DNA of 64,000 nt from Lentibacillus sp. JNUCC-1 (GTDB lineage: Bacteria > Bacillota > Bacilli > Bacillales > Amphibacillaceae): assembly GCF_009741735.1 (NCBI RefSeq), contig NZ_WHOH01000003.1, positions 1,116,001-1,180,000 of the forward strand, read 5' to 3'. Of the stretch, positions 44,024 through 52,326 are shown piece by piece. The translations under genes were made by a program, and so were the position numbers. Numbering within the stretch: position 1 is the stretch's first letter; each line of letters opens with the position of its first letter. Under the pieces are notes generated by a model. That model was not told where the DNA came from. It saw only the letters and a list, made by a program, of their open reading frames with translations, and did not search any database.

Positions 44024-45071
44024 AAAATTAAGAGAGCTTTTGGAAAAAGAGAGTCTTGATGCATTATTGATTACAAGTCCGGTGAACCGTCAGTATATGA
44101 CCGGATTTACGGGAACAGCAGGCGCAGCAATTATCGCACGGGAGGGAGCAGTATTTATAACGGATTTCCGTTATACAGCCCAAGCAACAACCCAAGCAAA
44201 AGCGTATACAGTCATCGAACATAAACAATCACTTGAAAAAGAAATTAATCAGCAGCTGGCATCATTAAAGGTTAACACTCTTGGATTTGAAAAAGATCAT
44301 GTGACTTATTCTCAATATGAACGCTACAGCCAGCTTTTAACCCCAAAGCTGAAAGCAACTTCAGGACTTGTTGAAGCGTTGCGGATCATTAAAACGGATG
44401 ATGAACTGAATGTTATGCAAGAAGCTGCAGATATCGCTGATGCTGCTTTCGAACATATAAAAAACTTTATCAAACCAGGTGTCAAAGAAATTGATGTTTC
44501 CAATGAACTGGAATTCTTCATGCGTAAACAAGGTGCAACTTCCTCCAGTTTCGACATTATCGTAGCTTCTGGAGAACGCTCTGCACTTCCGCATGGGGTT
44601 GCATCAGACAAAGAAATACAGTCCGGCGAACTTGTAACGCTGGATTTTGGTGCGCTTTATAAAGGGTATTGCTCAGACATCACGCGCACCGTGGCTGTTG
44701 GTGATATCAGTGATGAATTGCGTCGCATCTATGATATTGTTTTAGAGGCCCAATTAAGAGGGGTAAATGAATTGAAGCCCGGAATGACTGGCAAAGAAGC
44801 CGATGCTCTGACACGGGATTATATCAAGGAACAAGGTTACGGTGACTACTTTGGTCACTCCACAGGACATGGGCTTGGTATGGAAGTTCATGAAAGCCCT
44901 GGTTTGTCTTATAAAACAGAACAAAAACTCAAGCCAGGCATGGTCGTTACTGTAGAACCGGGTATTTATGTTCCCGGTGTTGGCGGCTGTCGTATTGAAG
45001 ATGATCTTGTTATGACAGAAACAGGATGCAAACGCCTGACGAATTCATCCAAGGCATATACACAGCTATAG
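44004..45071 (+). CDS. yqhT: M24-family Xaa-Pro aminopeptidase (YqhT)
   Basis: A 355-residue proline aminopeptidase. The N-terminal creatinase-like domain spans residues 1-125 (LITSPVNRQYMTGFTG). The pita-bread catalytic domain carries the five metal ligands: Asp in VTLDFGALYKGYCSDITRTV (two), His in HSTGHGLGMEVHE, Glu in VTVEPGIYVPG and Glu in RIEDDLV. The RBS is gggaggag. It is part of the aroQ-yqhT-efp cluster conserved in Bacillus. Confidence 0.94.
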   Translation: MSTQKIEKLRELLEKESLDALLITSPVNRQYMTGFTGTAGAAIIAREGAVFITDFRYTAQATTQAKAYTVIEHKQSLEKEINQQLASLKVNTLGFEKDHVTYSQYERYSQLLTPKLKATSGLVEALRIIKTDDELNVMQEAADIADAAFEHIKNFIKPGVKEIDVSNELEFFMRKQGATSSSFDIIVASGERSALPHGVASDKEIQSGELVTLDFGALYKGYCSDITRTVAVGDISDELRRIYDIVLEAQLRGVNELKPGMTGKEADALTRDYIKEQGYGDYFGHSTGHGLGMEVHESPGLSYKTEQKLKPGMVVTVEPGIYVPGVGGCRIEDDLVMTETGCKRLTNSSKAYTQL

Positions 45072-45100
45072 AGTTATTATGACTTAAAGGAGAGAAGTGC

Positions 45101-45658
45101 ATGATTTCAGTAAACGATTTTAAAACAGGATTAACCATTGAATATGATGGAAATATCTGGCAGGTCATAGAGTTTCAACATGTGAAACCTGGAAAGGGAG
45201 CCGCATTTGTCAGATCGAAACTACGTAATTTGCGCAACGGTAATATCCAGGAAAAAACGTTTCGCGCTGGCGAAAAAGTGGGCAAAGCCCATATCGAACA
45301 TCGCAAAATGCAATATTTATATGCTTCCGGTGACATGCATGCTTTTATGGATACAACAACTTTTGAACAACTTGAAATTCCGGCGACACAAATTGAACAT
45401 CAGTTACACTTCATCAAAGCAAACATGGAAGTGTCTGTTATGACATATGAAGGAGAGGTTCTTGGTGTTGACCTGCCGAAAAACGTAGAGCTTGAGGTCG
45501 TGGAAACTGATCCCGGCTTGAAAGGTGATACCGTGAGCGGCGGTTCTAAACCAGCAACACTTGAAACCGGTCATGTCGTCCAGGTGCCATTATTTATTAA
45601 CACAGGCGATACTGTAGTTGTTAACACGAGTGACGGTAAATATATGTCACGTTCCTAA
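45101..45658 (+). CDS. efp: Translation elongation factor P
   Basis: A 185-residue tRNA-shaped factor that helps ribosomes through polyproline stretches. The tip loop of domain [14 protein letters not shown], places Lys32 where EF-P is modified; in B. subtilis this lysine carries 5-aminopentanol. Domains II and III end in the signature [24 protein letters not shown]. The RBS aaggagag precedes the ATG. It is followed by a strong terminator. Confidence 0.98.
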   Translation: MISVNDFKTGLTIEYDGNIWQVIEFQHVKPGKGAAFVRSKLRNLRNGNIQEKTFRAGEKVGKAHIEHRKMQYLYASGDMHAFMDTTTFEQLEIPATQIEHQLHFIKANMEVSVMTYEGEVLGVDLPKNVELEVVETDPGLKGDTVSGGSKPATLETGHVVQVPLFINTGDTVVVNTSDGKYMSRS

Positions 45659-45683
45659 TAGCCAATATCAAACGAACCAGGAT

Positions 45684-45727
45684 AAAAAAGCAGTTCTTTC
45701 CCATTTGGGGAAGAACTGCTTTTTTTA
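45684..45727 (+). terminator. efp terminator
   Basis: A long stem of aaaaaagcagttctt with aagaactgctttttt, extended by ccc/ggg around the loop, followed by a T-run. Confidence 0.93.
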
Positions 45728-45783
45728 TTCTTTAAAAAAAGAAATCAAATCGCATGTTGTGTTTAGGAAGTTGGATTGATATG

Positions 45784-45812
45784 GTCATAAATCGTTTATA
45801 CGCGCATATATT
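45784..45812 (+). promoter_or_regulatory. Sigma-E-type (mother cell) promoter of the spoIIIA operon
   Basis: GTCATAAA (45784-45791), 13-base spacer and CATATATT (45805-45812) resemble the sigma-E consensus (GTCATATT, CATACAAT). It lies 34 bases before spoIIIAA, the expected place for mother-cell transcription. Confidence 0.65.
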
Positions 45813-45845
45813 TGTTTGTAAAGTGGCCGGAAGGAGGGACATGCC

Positions 45846-46874
45846 ATGATTGAAATTCGTCGTTTATTTCCAGCATCCATAGAACAAGCGATCTCGCAGC
45901 ATGTCAATTTGAAATGGGACATATTACAAGAGATCCGTATTAGAGTTGGCCAGCCAATTGAATTGATATTTGATGATGGCTACATTTCAATTAAGAATCC
46001 GATACCGGCTGCAAACGACGCCAAACACATTATGAATAAATTGAGTGCTTTTTCGCTTTATAGAATGGAAGAGGAGCTGCGTCATGGATATGTCACCATT
46101 GAAGGCGGGCATAGAGTAGGTCTTGCTGGAAGTGTCAATACAATTGATGGTTATGTGAAAGCCATACAGCACGTCATGTTCTTTAATATTAGAATCGCCA
46201 AAGAGAAAAAGGGATGTGCGCTTCCTGTTCTCCCACATCTGTATAACCAAGGTCTTTATAAAAATACGTTGCTTATAGGACCGCCGCAAACAGGTAAAAC
46301 AACATTGCTTAGAGATCTGACCAGACTCATATCAACTGGATGGAGCGATACAGCAGCTCAAAAAGTCGCTGTTATTGATGAACGCTCTGAACTTGGCGGG
46401 GCTATTAAAGGCATTCCTCAGCATGATCTCGGCTTCCGGACAGACTTATTGGACGCTTGTCCGAAAGCAGAAGGCATGATGATGGTGATTCGTTCCATGT
46501 CTCCAGATGTCCTTGTGGTTGACGAAATCGGCTCAGATGCAGATGTGAAGGCATTAATGGAAGCCTTGAATGCCGGAGTGTCTGTCATATGCTCTATACA
46601 CGGCTACACACTAGAGGACATCAAGAAGAGGCCTTCTCTTAACACTTTATTCAACCAGAGTGTCTTTGAACGGTTTATTGTTTTGAACAGACATCATCAA
46701 CCTGGAAAGGTCGGGGCAATTCTTGACCAACAGGAGCAAAACGTCGTGGTGCAAAAGAGGTGTTCAGAACATGATGTGGATTGGCGCGATTCTTTTAATC
46801 GGCACCACAACATTGGCAGGTTTCGACGTCAGTCACCGGCTGCAAGAAAGGCCAAAACATATTCGACAACTTAA
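45846..46874 (+). CDS. spoIIIAA: Stage III sporulation protein SpoIIIAA (3' end probably frameshifted)
   Basis: An AAA+ secretion-type ATPase of the SpoIIIA-SpoIIQ channel, which links mother cell and forespore. Walker A is LLIGPPQTGKTTLLRDL, with VIDERSELGG and VLVVDEIGSDADVKALMEAL further on. Homology runs to about DQQEQNVVVQK; then the frame reads on into spoIIIAB, giving 342 residues instead of about 307. One extra A in the run 46753-46756 would instead end the protein at 46774 with an ATGA overlap to spoIIIAB, the usual arrangement. The extra C-terminal residues are therefore probably not real. Confidence 0.92.
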   Translation: MIEIRRLFPASIEQAISQHVNLKWDILQEIRIRVGQPIELIFDDGYISIKNPIPAANDAKHIMNKLSAFSLYRMEEELRHGYVTIEGGHRVGLAGSVNTIDGYVKAIQHVMFFNIRIAKEKKGCALPVLPHLYNQGLYKNTLLIGPPQTGKTTLLRDLTRLISTGWSDTAAQKVAVIDERSELGGAIKGIPQHDLGFRTDLLDACPKAEGMMMVIRSMSPDVLVVDEIGSDADVKALMEALNAGVSVICSIHGYTLEDIKKRPSLNTLFNQSVFERFIVLNRHHQPGKVGAILDQQEQNVVVQKRCSEHDVDWRDSFNRHHNIGRFRRQSPAARKAKTYSTT

Positions 46875-47283
46875 AAATGCTCTGCAGGTTCTGGAAGCAG
46901 AAATCTTATATAGCCAATTGCCTTTGCAGGACGCTTTTAATATGGTCGCCAAACAAGTTCCGAACCCAACCGGGAATTTCTTCGCATCATTAAGTAAAAG
47001 GCTTGAAACATTGCCGGATCATTTCGGAGATCTCTGGGAACAGGAATTGAGTCAATTTATGCATCACGCCTGTATAAATCGGAATGATCGGGAAATCATG
47101 ATGCAGTTTGGGCGAACACTTGGCCAGCATGACTTCGAACAACAGCAAAAACATATTTATTTAGCGAACAGCCACTTAGATCGAGAACTTGAGGAGGCAC
47201 GGGACAACCAGATTAGGTACGCGAAATTAGCCAAAAGTCTTGGTGTCTTGTTTGGATTATTTATCGTGCTGCTGCTCATTTAG
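46771..47283 (+). CDS. spoIIIAB: Stage III sporulation protein SpoIIIAB
   Basis: A 170-residue protein with a membrane helix at each end (MMWIGAILLIGTTTLAGFDV and SLGVLFGLFIVLLLI), and a helical domain related to GspF between them (RPKHIRQLKNALQVLEAEILY, IMMQFGRTLGQHD). The start at 46771 follows agaggtg and yields the length of B. subtilis SpoIIIAB (171). It overlaps the observed spoIIIAA frame by about 100 bases, most of which is likely an artefact of a lost base. Confidence 0.93.
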   Translation: MMWIGAILLIGTTTLAGFDVSHRLQERPKHIRQLKNALQVLEAEILYSQLPLQDAFNMVAKQVPNPTGNFFASLSKRLETLPDHFGDLWEQELSQFMHHACINRNDREIMMQFGRTLGQHDFEQQQKHIYLANSHLDRELEEARDNQIRYAKLAKSLGVLFGLFIVLLLI

Positions 47284-47301
47284 AAGAAAGGAGTCCATCC
47301 C

Positions 47302-47508
47302 ATGTTGTACGATGCAACCATCTTATTTCAGATTGCAGGAATTGGCATCATAGTGGCTCTCATTCATACGATTTTAAAGCAAATGGGAAAAGAGGAAATT
47401 GCTCAATTCGCCACACTGGTGGGATTCGTGATTGTGCTGCTGATTGTAGTCAACAGCTTATCTAACCTGTTTCAACAAATTAAATCAGTTTTCCTCTTTC
47501 AGGGGTAA
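47302..47508 (+). CDS. spoIIIAC: Stage III sporulation protein SpoIIIAC
   Basis: A 68-residue protein with two membrane helices (ILFQIAGIGIIVALIHTILKQ and FATLVGFVIVLLIVVNSL) and the short loop MGKEEIAQ between them. Length and sequence fit SpoIIIAC. The RBS aaaggag precedes the ATG. It is probably a small membrane partner in the SpoIIIA complex. Confidence 0.95.
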   Translation: MLYDATILFQIAGIGIIVALIHTILKQMGKEEIAQFATLVGFVIVLLIVVNSLSNLFQQIKSVFLFQG

Positions 47509-47514
47509 AGGGAT

Positions 47515-47907
47515 ATGGGTATCGTGCAAATTGTAATGCTTGGAATGATTGCCAGTCTCCTTTACTTGGTCTTGAAAGAGACTAATGGAACCTTTGCTCA
47601 CTTTCTGATCATTATAACCAGCATCATTATTTTTGTAATTGTGATCAGCCAGATTGGCTCAATTTTAGATCTGATTCATTCGTTGGGCCAGCGTGCAAAC
47701 ATCGACGTCATGTATATGAATACCATTTTAAAAATTATTGGCATCGCCTACATTGTGGAACTTGGGGCAAACATTACCAAAGATGCAGGTTTAGGATCAG
47801 TAGCAGCGAAAATAGAGTTAGCAGGGAAAGTTTTCATCATCATATTGGCCATTCCTATTATCACAGCTGTAATTGATGCAATTCTTGGTTTTTTGCCTGC
47901 CGTGTAG
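47515..47907 (+). CDS. spoIIIAD: Stage III sporulation protein SpoIIIAD
   Basis: A 130-residue, very hydrophobic protein with four membrane segments and the conserved YIVELGANITKDAGLGSVAAKIELAGK region (quoted in part). The C-terminal half is related to SpoIIIAC. It lies 6 bases after spoIIIAC, with aaaggg as RBS. Confidence 0.95.
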   Translation: MGIVQIVMLGMIASLLYLVLKETNGTFAHFLIIITSIIIFVIVISQIGSILDLIHSLGQRANIDVMYMNTILKIIGIAYIVELGANITKDAGLGSVAAKIELAGKVFIIILAIPIITAVIDAILGFLPAV

Positions 47908-47936
47908 GTAATCGTCTCAGGAGGGGATGCATCTGT

Positions 47937-49112
47937 ATGAAGTGGACAAAGTATCTAATCGCAACCTTGATAACATGCTGCATCCTGCTTATGAATTCTG
48001 TTGTAATCTTTGGTGAGACAATGCCAGATGAGAAGAAAAATGAAATGACTGAGGAGATTAATCTAGATGGTATTCAAACCTATTGGCAGAAGATCGTTCA
48101 GGATTATGGCCCTTATATTGATGGGTTAAATAAAGGACCTGTTTCTGAAATGATTAAAGGTGATGCCTCCATTTCTTTCAAGAACATTTTCTACGGCTTA
48201 CTTGAATATTTGTTTCATGAACTGATTTTAAATGGGAAATTGATGGGTTCCTTATTGCTATTGACGTTATTTTCAGCTGTTCTTCAAACAATGCATAATG
48301 CTTTTGAAGGAAGCACAGTGAGTAGGGTGGCATACTTTGTTGTTTATCTGGTTTTGATTTACTTGGCTTTGAACAGCTTTTATCTCTCTGTGACATATGC
48401 CAAGAATGCCATTGACGGAATGAGTGGATTCATGATTGCCCTGATTCCCCTTGTACTTGGACTAATGGCTACTTTTGGACAAGTTGTATCAGTTTCATTT
48501 TTCCATCCCTTCATCATATTTCTGATCCATTTGAGTGGCATTATTGTATCGCGGTTTATTATGCCTTTGTTATTTCTATCTGCATTGATGCACATCGTAA
48601 GCAGTCTGAATGATCGGTATAAAGTGACACATTTAGCTGACCTGTTCAAAAATGTTGCCCTGGGAGTGCTCGGATCATTTATGACGATTTTCATAGGTGT
48701 GATGTCTGTTCAGGGGGCAGCAAGCGCCATTCAAGATGGCGTGGCAATGAAAACGGCTAAATTTATAACAGGCAACTTCATACCCGTCGTAGGGAGAACA
48801 TTGACGGATGCAGCCGATACAATGCTGAGCGCTTCCTTGTTGTTGAAAAATGCCGTTGGAGTGGTCGGTCTCGCAATCCTCGTGATGCTGGCTTTGTTTC
48901 CTGCCGTAAAGATATTTGTAATTGCCTTTGTTTACAAACTATCTGCTGCTCTACTTCAACCGTTGGGGGACGGACCGGTTATTACCGTAATGAATACCAT
49001 GAGCAAATTTATTGTTTACATCCTGGCTTGTTTATTGATTGTCACGTTTATGTTTTTCTTGGCAATTGCCATTATTGTCATTTCCAGCAATATTACCTTG
49101 CTTTTAAGATAG
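47937..49112 (+). CDS. spoIIIAE: Stage III sporulation protein SpoIIIAE
   Basis: A 391-residue polytopic membrane protein. An N-terminal signal-like helix (YLIATLITCCILLMNSVVIF) is followed by a hydrophilic extracytoplasmic part (to about residue 95), then some seven membrane helices. It resembles permeases and is a proposed transport component of the mother cell-forespore channel. The Gly/Ala-rich GVMSVQGAASAIQDGVAMKTAKF segment is typical of the family. The RBS is caggagggg. Confidence 0.95.
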   Translation: MKWTKYLIATLITCCILLMNSVVIFGETMPDEKKNEMTEEINLDGIQTYWQKIVQDYGPYIDGLNKGPVSEMIKGDASISFKNIFYGLLEYLFHELILNGKLMGSLLLLTLFSAVLQTMHNAFEGSTVSRVAYFVVYLVLIYLALNSFYLSVTYAKNAIDGMSGFMIALIPLVLGLMATFGQVVSVSFFHPFIIFLIHLSGIIVSRFIMPLLFLSALMHIVSSLNDRYKVTHLADLFKNVALGVLGSFMTIFIGVMSVQGAASAIQDGVAMKTAKFITGNFIPVVGRTLTDAADTMLSASLLLKNAVGVVGLAILVMLALFPAVKIFVIAFVYKLSAALLQPLGDGPVITVMNTMSKFIVYILACLLIVTFMFFLAIAIIVISSNITLLLR

Positions 49113-49122
49113 GTGGTTTAAT

Positions 49123-49743
49123 ATGGATGCGATCATACAATGGGTTTCGCAAATTATTATCTTTATTTTACTAGCCACCATTATTGATTTGCTGATCCCT
49201 CAAACAGGGTTAAAAAAGTATATTAATCTCGTTGTTGGACTGATTTTAATTTTAATCTTTTTAAAGCCTGTTTTTCATATATTTAATATGGACATACAGG
49301 AGGCGTTAAGCCGCTCGTACAAACAGATCGAGCAACAAGAAATAAATCTGGTGGAATCAGAAAAAAAGATGGAATTTCAAAAAAAGGATATACAAGCCTC
49401 CCAAGATGCATATATTTTAGAACAGATGGCAAGCAGATTAAAAGAATTGGCTGATCCGCCTTTAAGAAACGGTGTTCATTATGAAGTTGCAGATATTAAG
49501 TTTGAATTCAAGGGCGGAACTGAAATGACGCTTGAAAACATGGAAACATTGATTGTTTTTGTTAAACCATCAGAAAGTCAGGAGGGGGTCGTCAAACAGG
49601 TAAATGAAATTGAGATTTCCACTAATGATGAACATATACAAGAAGAGTCACTTCCTAGTGACGAGATTAAAGATATTCTACAGTCAACCTGGGAAATTGA
49701 AACAGACCGGTTGGAAATTGTCTGGGGAGGGGGGATAAATTGA
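49123..49743 (+). CDS. spoIIIAF: Stage III sporulation protein SpoIIIAF
   Basis: A 206-residue protein with two N-terminal membrane helices (IIQWVSQIIIFILLATIIDLL and INLVVGLILILIFLKPVFHIF) and a soluble C-terminal domain with a ring-building-like fold in homologues. It is separated from spoIIIAE by 10 bases. Its last four bases overlap the start of spoIIIAG. The C-terminus IKDILQSTWEIETDRLEIVW is characteristic. Confidence 0.94.
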   Translation: MDAIIQWVSQIIIFILLATIIDLLIPQTGLKKYINLVVGLILILIFLKPVFHIFNMDIQEALSRSYKQIEQQEINLVESEKKMEFQKKDIQASQDAYILEQMASRLKELADPPLRNGVHYEVADIKFEFKGGTEMTLENMETLIVFVKPSESQEGVVKQVNEIEISTNDEHIQEESLPSDEIKDILQSTWEIETDRLEIVWGGGIN

Positions 49744-50392
49744 AGAATTTCTTTAAAGACTTTTTTTCTGGAGAACAAGGCGGGCGTGACACTGACGGAA
49801 AAACGTCTAAAAAAACACGTTATCTCATTATTATTAGCTTAGTTGGTCTGCTTTTCATCATTGTGGGAAATGCTTTTTCAAAAACCGATGACAGTTCTTC
49901 CTCAGAACCGCCGGATACTTCACCACCGGAAGAACAGAGTACACAGTCAAGCCCTCCGCAGGCGGAAAAAGGAACGTCGAATATCGGCGAACTTGAACAT
50001 AGTTATGAGGCGGATTTAAAAGGGTTGCTGGAACAAATTGATGGGGTCTCGGATGTGCGCGTAATGGTGAATCTTGATTCAACCGACGTTAAGATCTATG
50101 AACGTAACCTTGTAACCGGAAAGCAGACAACCCAGGAGGAGGATACCAATGGGGGAACACGTTTGGTGGAAGATCATACCGAGGATTCTCAGACCGTGCT
50201 TGTCAGAAAGGGAGATCAGGAAGTACCACTTTTAGTTCAAACGAAAAAACCTGAGGTAAGGGGGTTCTGGTTGTCGCGAATGGAGTTGACCACGCTACTG
50301 TTAAGCAGTGGGTAGTTGAATCCGTATCAAGGGTATTGGATGTACCCACACACCGGGTTTCAGTATTGCCTAAAAAACAAGGGGATAAGTAA
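49740..50392 (+). CDS. spoIIIAG: Stage III sporulation protein SpoIIIAG, frameshifted
   Basis: A ring-forming channel protein with one membrane helix (YLIIISLVGLLFIIVGNAF), a low-complexity Ser/Pro/Glu linker, and a ring-building domain (LKGLLEQIDGVSDVRVMVNL). The frame breaks in the G-run 50260-50264; the raw frame stops at 50315 with an alien end. One extra G restores GVLVVANGVDHATVKQWVVE, the family C-terminus, and the protein then stops at 50392, directly before the spoIIIAH ATG. Corrected length is about 217 residues. The start is TTG behind ggaggggg. Confidence 0.9.
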
Positions 50393-50968
50393 ATGTTGAA
50401 AAAACAAACTGTATGGCTGCTCACAATGCTAAGTCTGATGATCGTTTTAAGTGTATATTATATTATGGCAGATCCGGATGAATCTGCGTTTGATCCTAGT
50501 GGTGATGATATAACTGAATCAGAAACTGCGGCTCCTGGAACTGATGGAGATGATACTGAAGCAACCGATTCAGAAGATGTTGATGTGGAAAATACATCCG
50601 CTGCTGATAGCAATGAACTGTTCACCATGCTGCGGATGGAAATTCAGGACGAACGCAGTATGAAAAAAGATAGATTAAAAGACATTGTAACATCAAGTTC
50701 AGCGTCCATTGATGAAAAGAATCAAGCTTTTGAAACAATGGACCACCTCGATGAAACAAGCAAGAAAGAAGCGGTGTTGGAAAAGTTGATCGGCGCTGAA
50801 GCTGAAAATTATAAAGACGTTTTTGTTCGCTCGGACGATGATAAAGTAGATGTTCATGTAATGGGCACAGAACTTTCCAGGGAAGAAGTTATTAATATCA
50901 TGAAAATGGTTGAAGATGAATTTGGAGAAGTTACAGTCAATGTGAACCAAGGGACGTCAGAAGGATAA
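50393..50968 (+). CDS. spoIIIAH: Stage III sporulation protein SpoIIIAH
   Basis: A 191-residue protein with one membrane helix (VWLLTMLSLMIVLSVYYIM), an acidic linker rich in Asp/Glu/Thr/Ala (about residues 25-70) and a YscJ/FliF-like ring-building domain that in B. subtilis binds SpoIIQ of the forespore. RSDDDKVDVHVMGTELSREEV lies in the interface region. It abuts spoIIIAG without a gap and ends the operon. Confidence 0.94.
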   Translation: MLKKQTVWLLTMLSLMIVLSVYYIMADPDESAFDPSGDDITESETAAPGTDGDDTEATDSEDVDVENTSAADSNELFTMLRMEIQDERSMKKDRLKDIVTSSSASIDEKNQAFETMDHLDETSKKEAVLEKLIGAEAENYKDVFVRSDDDKVDVHVMGTELSREEVINIMKMVEDEFGEVTVNVNQGTSEG

Positions 50969-50972
50969 ACAC

Positions 50973-51006
50973 TTGAAAAGGTGCCTCATACCGGGCACCT
51001 TTTCAA
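50973..51006 (+). terminator. spoIIIA operon terminator
   Basis: A 13-bp perfect stem (50973-50985 with 50994-51006) with an 8-base loop, made of ttgaaaaggtgcc and its complement. The T-run lies in the 3' arm. Confidence 0.85.
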
Positions 51007-51167
51007 ATGGGGAAAAATATGAGGTTCGCATTGAAAGCGCAATATTGATATAATATGATGCAGTTGGTTAATGCACAACCGTTTTTCATAGATTGTTGTT
51101 ATGATGGTAGACATAATAAATAAGGTTTTATAACTACTAATAGGCACTTTATATCTTTAAACGAGCA

Positions 51168-51620
51168 CCGTGATTTCCGCTACGGAAATTCGCTTTAACT
51201 TTATCACAGCTCAAGTGCGACATCTGTTCAAGAAAACCACTTTCACAGTGTCTTCTAGCCGCGGGCACGGCCTCAGCCTCCTCGAGGAAGACCACCTCTG
51301 CGGGGTCTTCGGACTCGTGCTGTTCCCGCAGGAGTCGACTTTCCTCCGCTCCAATCACTCTATGTAATTCAGAGGCTTGGACGGTTCTGTACACACATTC
51401 ATCTGAGGCATTTACACGCTCCACCCAAGCTCGGGGAGAACAGGGAGACTCCAGCGGGAGGACAAGCCTCGGTGAGACCCCGGAGCGTGCAATAGGGGAA
51501 GGAAGGCTAAAACAGCGACGTCAATCGCCACTTCTTTATGACCAACATCCTGTGCCCCGAAGCTCAGCAGCGCCCGCGGAAAGCGGGGTATTTTCCCCGA
51601 GCGGTAGTTAGAAGCAGTCA
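51168..51620. repeat. GC-rich structured non-coding element upstream of accB
   Basis: A block of about 450 bp with visibly higher GC than its surroundings, inside an 838-bp gene-free region (50969-51806). Short palindromes are frequent: atttccg/cggaaat, gaagacc/ggtcttc, gactc/gagtc, and cgcggaaagcgggg with its partners. The only ORFs are under 95 codons, lack an RBS and look like read-through of structure. It resembles repeated GC-rich intergenic sequences I recall from other Bacillaceae genomes; this recall is not verified. The flanks 51007-51167 and 51621-51806 show only AT-rich sequence, presumably with the accB promoter. Confidence 0.6.
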
Positions 51621-51806
51621 TTCCAAGTTTTAGTTGATTCTGAGTTGGTGTCTATTTTTGTTTGTGTTATGACAATGATCGTTGGAAAATGGTATTTGTA
51701 AAAGCTCTTGCCGGCTCAAGGTTGATGTTTGGTTTGTTTTTATCGTAATATAGGATTAGACATTAACATCTGTTATTAATTTTTGACTATGAAAGGATGC
51801 CAAATT

Positions 51807-52316
51807 ATGCTTAAAGTCCAGGAAATCCGTGAATTGATCAAGCTGATTGATGAATCATCCATTGATGAATTTTCTTATGAAACGAATGGAACAACTATAT
51901 CCATGAAAAAATCCTCAGGTGAACAAATTGTTAAAGCTGAGCCTGTTCCTGCAGTTGAAAAACGAGAAACAGCTGTTCAGCAAACTGAAGCACCTCAAAC
52001 GGCCCCTGTTGAAAAACCAGCTGAGGTTTCACAAGAAGAACCAGTTGCAAATACACCTTCAAATGCCGTTGACTATGATCATGAAATTGTCTCACCGATG
52101 GTCGGAACATTTTATTCATCTCCTTCACCAGACAGTGACGTTTATGTCAAAGTCGGGAGCCAAGTTGAGAAGAGCTCCATTGTATGTATTGTAGAAGCCA
52201 TGAAATTATTTAATGAAATTGAGGCTGAAGCAAACGGTGAAATTGTAGAAATCCTCGTAGAAAATGGCGAGTTAGTCGAATATGGCCAACCGCTTTTCAG
52301 GGTTAAAACAAAGTAG
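51807..52316 (+). CDS. accB: Acetyl-CoA carboxylase biotin carboxyl carrier protein
   Basis: A 169-residue carrier of the fatty-acid-synthesis carboxylase. The N-terminal helix region is [22 protein letters not shown], followed by a Pro/Ala/Glu/Gln linker. The biotinyl domain starts at [12 protein letters not shown] and carries the biotin lysine in [12 protein letters not shown] 51807 follows gaaagga. accC begins 11 bases after its stop. Confidence 0.97.
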   Translation: MLKVQEIRELIKLIDESSIDEFSYETNGTTISMKKSSGEQIVKAEPVPAVEKRETAVQQTEAPQTAPVEKPAEVSQEEPVANTPSNAVDYDHEIVSPMVGTFYSSPSPDSDVYVKVGSQVEKSSIVCIVEAMKLFNEIEAEANGEIVEILVENGELVEYGQPLFRVKTK

Positions 52317-52326
52317 GGGAACTCTC

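Noticed and set aside
46771..46874. A genuinely extended SpoIIIAA C-terminus overlapping spoIIIAB by 104 bases
   Set aside because: The extra residues have no family counterpart, and a single added A gives a normal end with a 4-base overlap.
51149..51621. Small ORFs in the GC-rich block upstream of accB (both strands)
   Set aside because: No RBS, skewed composition and palindromic sequence; they are by-products of structured DNA.
51725..51790. FapR operator before accB
   Set aside because: A loose attag...taat symmetry exists, but it does not match the 17-bp FapR palindrome.
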